64,000 bases of DNA from the NCBI GenBank assembly GCA_963678675.1, contig OY783194.1, positions 33,892,278 through 33,956,277 on the forward strand, given 5' to 3'. Shown here piece after piece: positions 60,753-64,000 of the stretch; positions within the stretch are counted from its first letter, which is position 1; each line of letters opens with the position of its first letter. Below the pieces are notes generated by a model. The model was not told the origin of the DNA. It made no database searches and was given only the letters and a program-made list of their open reading frames with translations. This stretch comes from Xiphydria camelus. Lineage: Eukaryota > Arthropoda > Insecta > Hymenoptera > Xiphydriidae. The translations under genes and the position numbers were made by a program.

Positions 60753-60934
60753 GTAGTTTTCTTATACGCATGTACATACATACCTGTGGTTACGAGTGTA
60801 GCTGGATCGAGGTACACGTGTAGACGCGTGTCGAGCGACTGTCATTCGATCTCGTATAAATGTGAATTTATATTTTATCAAATATTCGCACTTGATTTAT
60901 GCTGAGTCTTGCGATTAGGCAGAACGTTTATAAC

Positions 60935-63900
60935 ATGAGTGGAGCAAAGCAATTGCCAAACCTTGATAAAATTCTTAATATCGAGGACATGGATTTCTCT
61001 GCCTCACAATCAGTGGGGTTAGTATGCGAACCGATTTTTTATAATCCGTATTCTCGTCTTTTTTATTATAACTAATTGTTGTTTCACTTTATAAAACAAA
61101 TTTAAATCACTCTTGCTTGAATGTACTCCAGGAAATAATTTTTTGAAATTACAACGTGAATTTCGTATAGGTTACTAGAAGCTTTAAATCTTCTGCTCAA
61201 TATTTCTAAGCATTTCAATTAATATATGACTGCTATATCTAGTTGTAAGATACGATATATTTACTTAATTTTCAGATCCAATTTAGCAGCTATCTTTGGT
61301 ACAGCACCAAAGGGACCAGAAGTCGATTCGTCTCTGCGATATGCATCCGTAAAACAACCCGTCGTTCCTCGTAATCCCCCCCAGACTGTAGCTTCGAGTA
61401 AATCAGAATTGATATTGGCAAAAGTTGTACATGCCTTCAAACTGTAAGAAAGGTTCAGTCATACCATGATGTCATTTTTATAGCTGAAAATTACATTTTT
61501 TGGTATACTTTAATTTGCAGGCAAAATGGGCAATATGTATCCATGGGAAAACTTGGTATAGCATTAACGGGCTATATTTCGACTAAAACGTACCAATTAA
61601 TTTTATATCGCAGCAAGCAAGAGTATTTCTCAATCGCTACCATCAACCTTTCTTTTCTTTATACCGTACAAGCGAATAATTATTCATCTTATTACGATGA
61701 CAATAAAGAGAATTGGTCGATATTGTTCGAGAACAAAGAAGCGTGTATCGAACTCGCGAGAGAAATAGGACTTTCTAGATATTTTTCTAAGCAAGGGAAA
61801 GCAGAGCAACCTATGATTTACCAAGACTTGGTAGCAGGTAGCAAAGACGTCGTCGCGAAGGAGGGCGACAAAATTTTGATTAAATATAATATCGCGACAC
61901 AGATAGTTCAGCCGCTGAAAATACATTCCACTGAAATGGAGACGACGGTACAAATATCGACGGATTTAAATTGGGAGAGGCTTCTTTTGGGTGCGTGTAA
62001 AGGATCAAGGAGAATCATGATTATACCGCCCACTCAGCAGGTACTTTTGCGATTGACGAGCTCACGATTTTGCGCCCGTATGCCGAGAGAGAATCGTGAT
62101 ATTGCAATGCTTCTTCATTAAATTATGTAGATCAGCTTAGGACCCGGATTTCCTAAATACAACGACATCGCCCTGGAGGTGGAAATAATCGACATAACTT
62201 CAGCTGTGAAGGATGATAGTGCCCAGCCAAAGTCGACTCCCGTAACTGGCAAAGCGTCAATTCTATCTCGAATGGCAAAGATGGGACAATCGATACTCCC
62301 TAAAACGCCCATACCCACGACTACAGACTCTGAAGACACGGAGGTATCAACGTGTATTGTCATTACAGCAGTTCATTTTTTGATATTTCAGCCATTTTTA
62401 AAATTCTATATATATTTGCAGGAAGAGCTTCCGCAAAAAGCAACTCGTCATAAAAGAGTAAGCCTAAGTAAAATTACAATGTCCTCTGTTTTCTAATTTT
62501 TAGAATTATCAGGCTTAGCCATCGTTGTAGAAGTGTAGAATTCTACAAATTAATTTACCGTGCGTGATTTCAGGCCGAAGCACCAGGATCGTCGATACAA
62601 AGGAAACAGTCAAATTCCGTTCAGCAATCTCTCGGAACGCATATTACAGATCAGAAGAATATAGCGCCTACGACAATTCCTGTTCCACCCCGATCACTTA
62701 TTCCTGCAACGACGCTTGTATCTCCATGGGTGCAAAACCAGATTCAGGTATATACCAAAAGCGTGGCGTTGCTGAAGTGACGATCGTGATTAATATCGCT
62801 AATGTTGCAGCCACAGTATGTAACAGCCAATGGGCAATTGTATCCGATGGTTCAACCCGTTCCGACTGCGATTGATCCAAATTTGAATGTATTCCTATCA
62901 GAAACTAGGACGCAAAACACTGAAATTCGAATGGGTATGGCCAAAATAGCGGATAATGTTCAGAAACTTCTGGATAAGGTAAGTTTATTTGCGAATGAAA
63001 GTCACGTCCCAAAAGCTAATGTTCTTTCTTTCGAATTAGTTTCACGTTATCGAGGTTCAGAATGCTTCAACGCCAGCTACTGACAAGAGTATGGAGACGA
63101 CGTTGAAAATGTTGCTTGGAATGAACCTAAGTGAACCAAAGAGACTCGAGCTTCAAAATCAGAAGACTATTAAAGATGAGCCAAGCGATAAGAGTTTAAT
63201 GACGATGAATGAAGAATTGACTGAAAAGATTACAGCTCTGGAGGGTGAATTGAAACAGGCGAAAGGTAATCTCTATGTTTCGAGATTATCAGCGATATAA
63301 TTTATACACTTTCCTGAAGAAAATAACAATATTGGTATTTATATACAGAAACACTAATAGATGAGATGGAATGTATAAATAAATGTGAAGAGGAGAAACG
63401 GCATTTAGAGAGCGCTAACTCTCTATTAAATAGCCGGATTGAACTATTGGAAGGAACGCTGGCGGAATTACGCGAGACTTCTAAAAAAACCCTTGCAGAT
63501 TTTGAGCAGGCTACTGAGTCTGCAAATGGGTATAAAGAGAAAAACCTCGCGATGGAAAATAAAATAGCCGAGCTCACCGTTAAGTGCAGTGCTTTAGAAA
63601 ATGTTGCGCCAACCCCAAAAGAAAAATATCGAGTAATTGATATTATTCACGTATCTATTTGTATACATTAATATAATAGTAATTCGCTATTTGTGTTAGA
63701 ACTGGTAATTTCTTTTCTTTAGAGTGCTGAAAAAACCAGAGAGATTAAACGTATAATGAACGAGACTTTTCAAGCGTTGCAGACGCAATTCACGGAAGAA
63801 TCGTATCCCACGAAGTTTATCAAAGCAACGCTTGCTTCCACTTTAAGGGTACCGTACTACACACTTACAGCTATTCTTTAAGGAACGTATAAATGATTGA

Positions 63901-64000
63901 TACGATCTTCAATCTCTTTGCAGGATGTTACATTGAAAGTTTTGAAAGAGAGCAAGAAGGATGTTGCTGTAAGTGAGTCTGATATTCCAAAAAGAGGGAG
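60935..64000 (+). CDS. FKBP15: FK506-binding protein 15 homologue (FKBP15/WAFL), 3' end outside the window
   Basis: In vertebrates FKBP15 links early endosomes to actin. Coding exons: 60935-61017, 61276-61443, 61521-62040, 62131-62343, 62422-62457, 62574-62747, 62811-62978, 63040-63265, 63349-63632, 63723-63848 and 63924 to the edge; about 691 aa so far, in frame throughout. Residues about 72-172 form the WH1-like domain ('VVHAFKLQNGQYVSMGKLG', 'WSILFENKEACIELAREIGL'). About 185-282 is the FKBP-type domain ('DLVAGSKDVVAKEGDKILIK', 'ERLLLGACKGSRRIMIIPP', 'LGPGFPKYNDIALEVEII'), divergent and probably without full isomerase activity. A proline/serine-rich linker follows. From about residue 500 there is a long coiled coil (NEELTEKITALEGELKQ). 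The last exon may end at the GTAAGT near 63975 or run on. The start follows a short leader and gives the family-typical acidic N-terminus. Confidence 0.9.

Overview
The window is animal nuclear DNA, almost certainly from an insect and most likely a hymenopteran (an ant or bee). The basis is intron-bearing genes with GT-AG junctions, the insect-style Brahma N-terminus ([20 protein letters not shown]), insect-type gene content and many short palindromic transposon remnants. The order is inferred from overall appearance and was not tested by any search.

Layout. 1-9.8 kb: no supported gene, only dispersed repeats. 9.8-14.1 kb: two minus-strand genes, a thymine-DNA glycosylase (TDG) homologue and a single-exon divergent ionotropic receptor (IR) whose last transmembrane segment has been tandemly duplicated just past its stop. 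14.1-39.5 kb: about 25 kb with no confident gene, holding several palindromic MITE-like elements, a TTAA-flanked piggyBac-like MITE, minisatellite-like GC-rich DNA and one small membrane-protein ORF candidate. 39.6-57.85 kb (minus): the SWI/SNF ATPase brahma, rebuilt here as six coding exons (1811 aa). Its 12-kb first intron contains, on the opposite strand, a tandem array of four complete inositol monophosphatase (IMPase) genes. 57.9-59.7 kb: promoter-side spacer with a stray copy of an IMPase exon and palindromic elements. 59.7-60.6 kb (plus): NDUFB8, a mitochondrial complex I subunit. 60.9 kb to the window end (plus): FKBP15, incomplete at the right edge.

Brahma (chromatin remodelling), NDUFB8 (respiration), TDG (base-excision repair) and FKBP15 (endosome/actin-linked) are unrelated housekeeping genes; no operon logic applies. 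The most notable arrangement is the IMPase cluster (myo-inositol recycling) nested antisense inside brahma. All four copies keep the metal-binding motifs and nearly identical exon phases, one copy lacks an intron exactly, and one exon fragment lies beyond brahma exon 1. Exon coordinates were derived by hand from reading frame, splice consensus and paralogue comparison. Every multi-exon model closes in frame, but none has been checked against transcripts.
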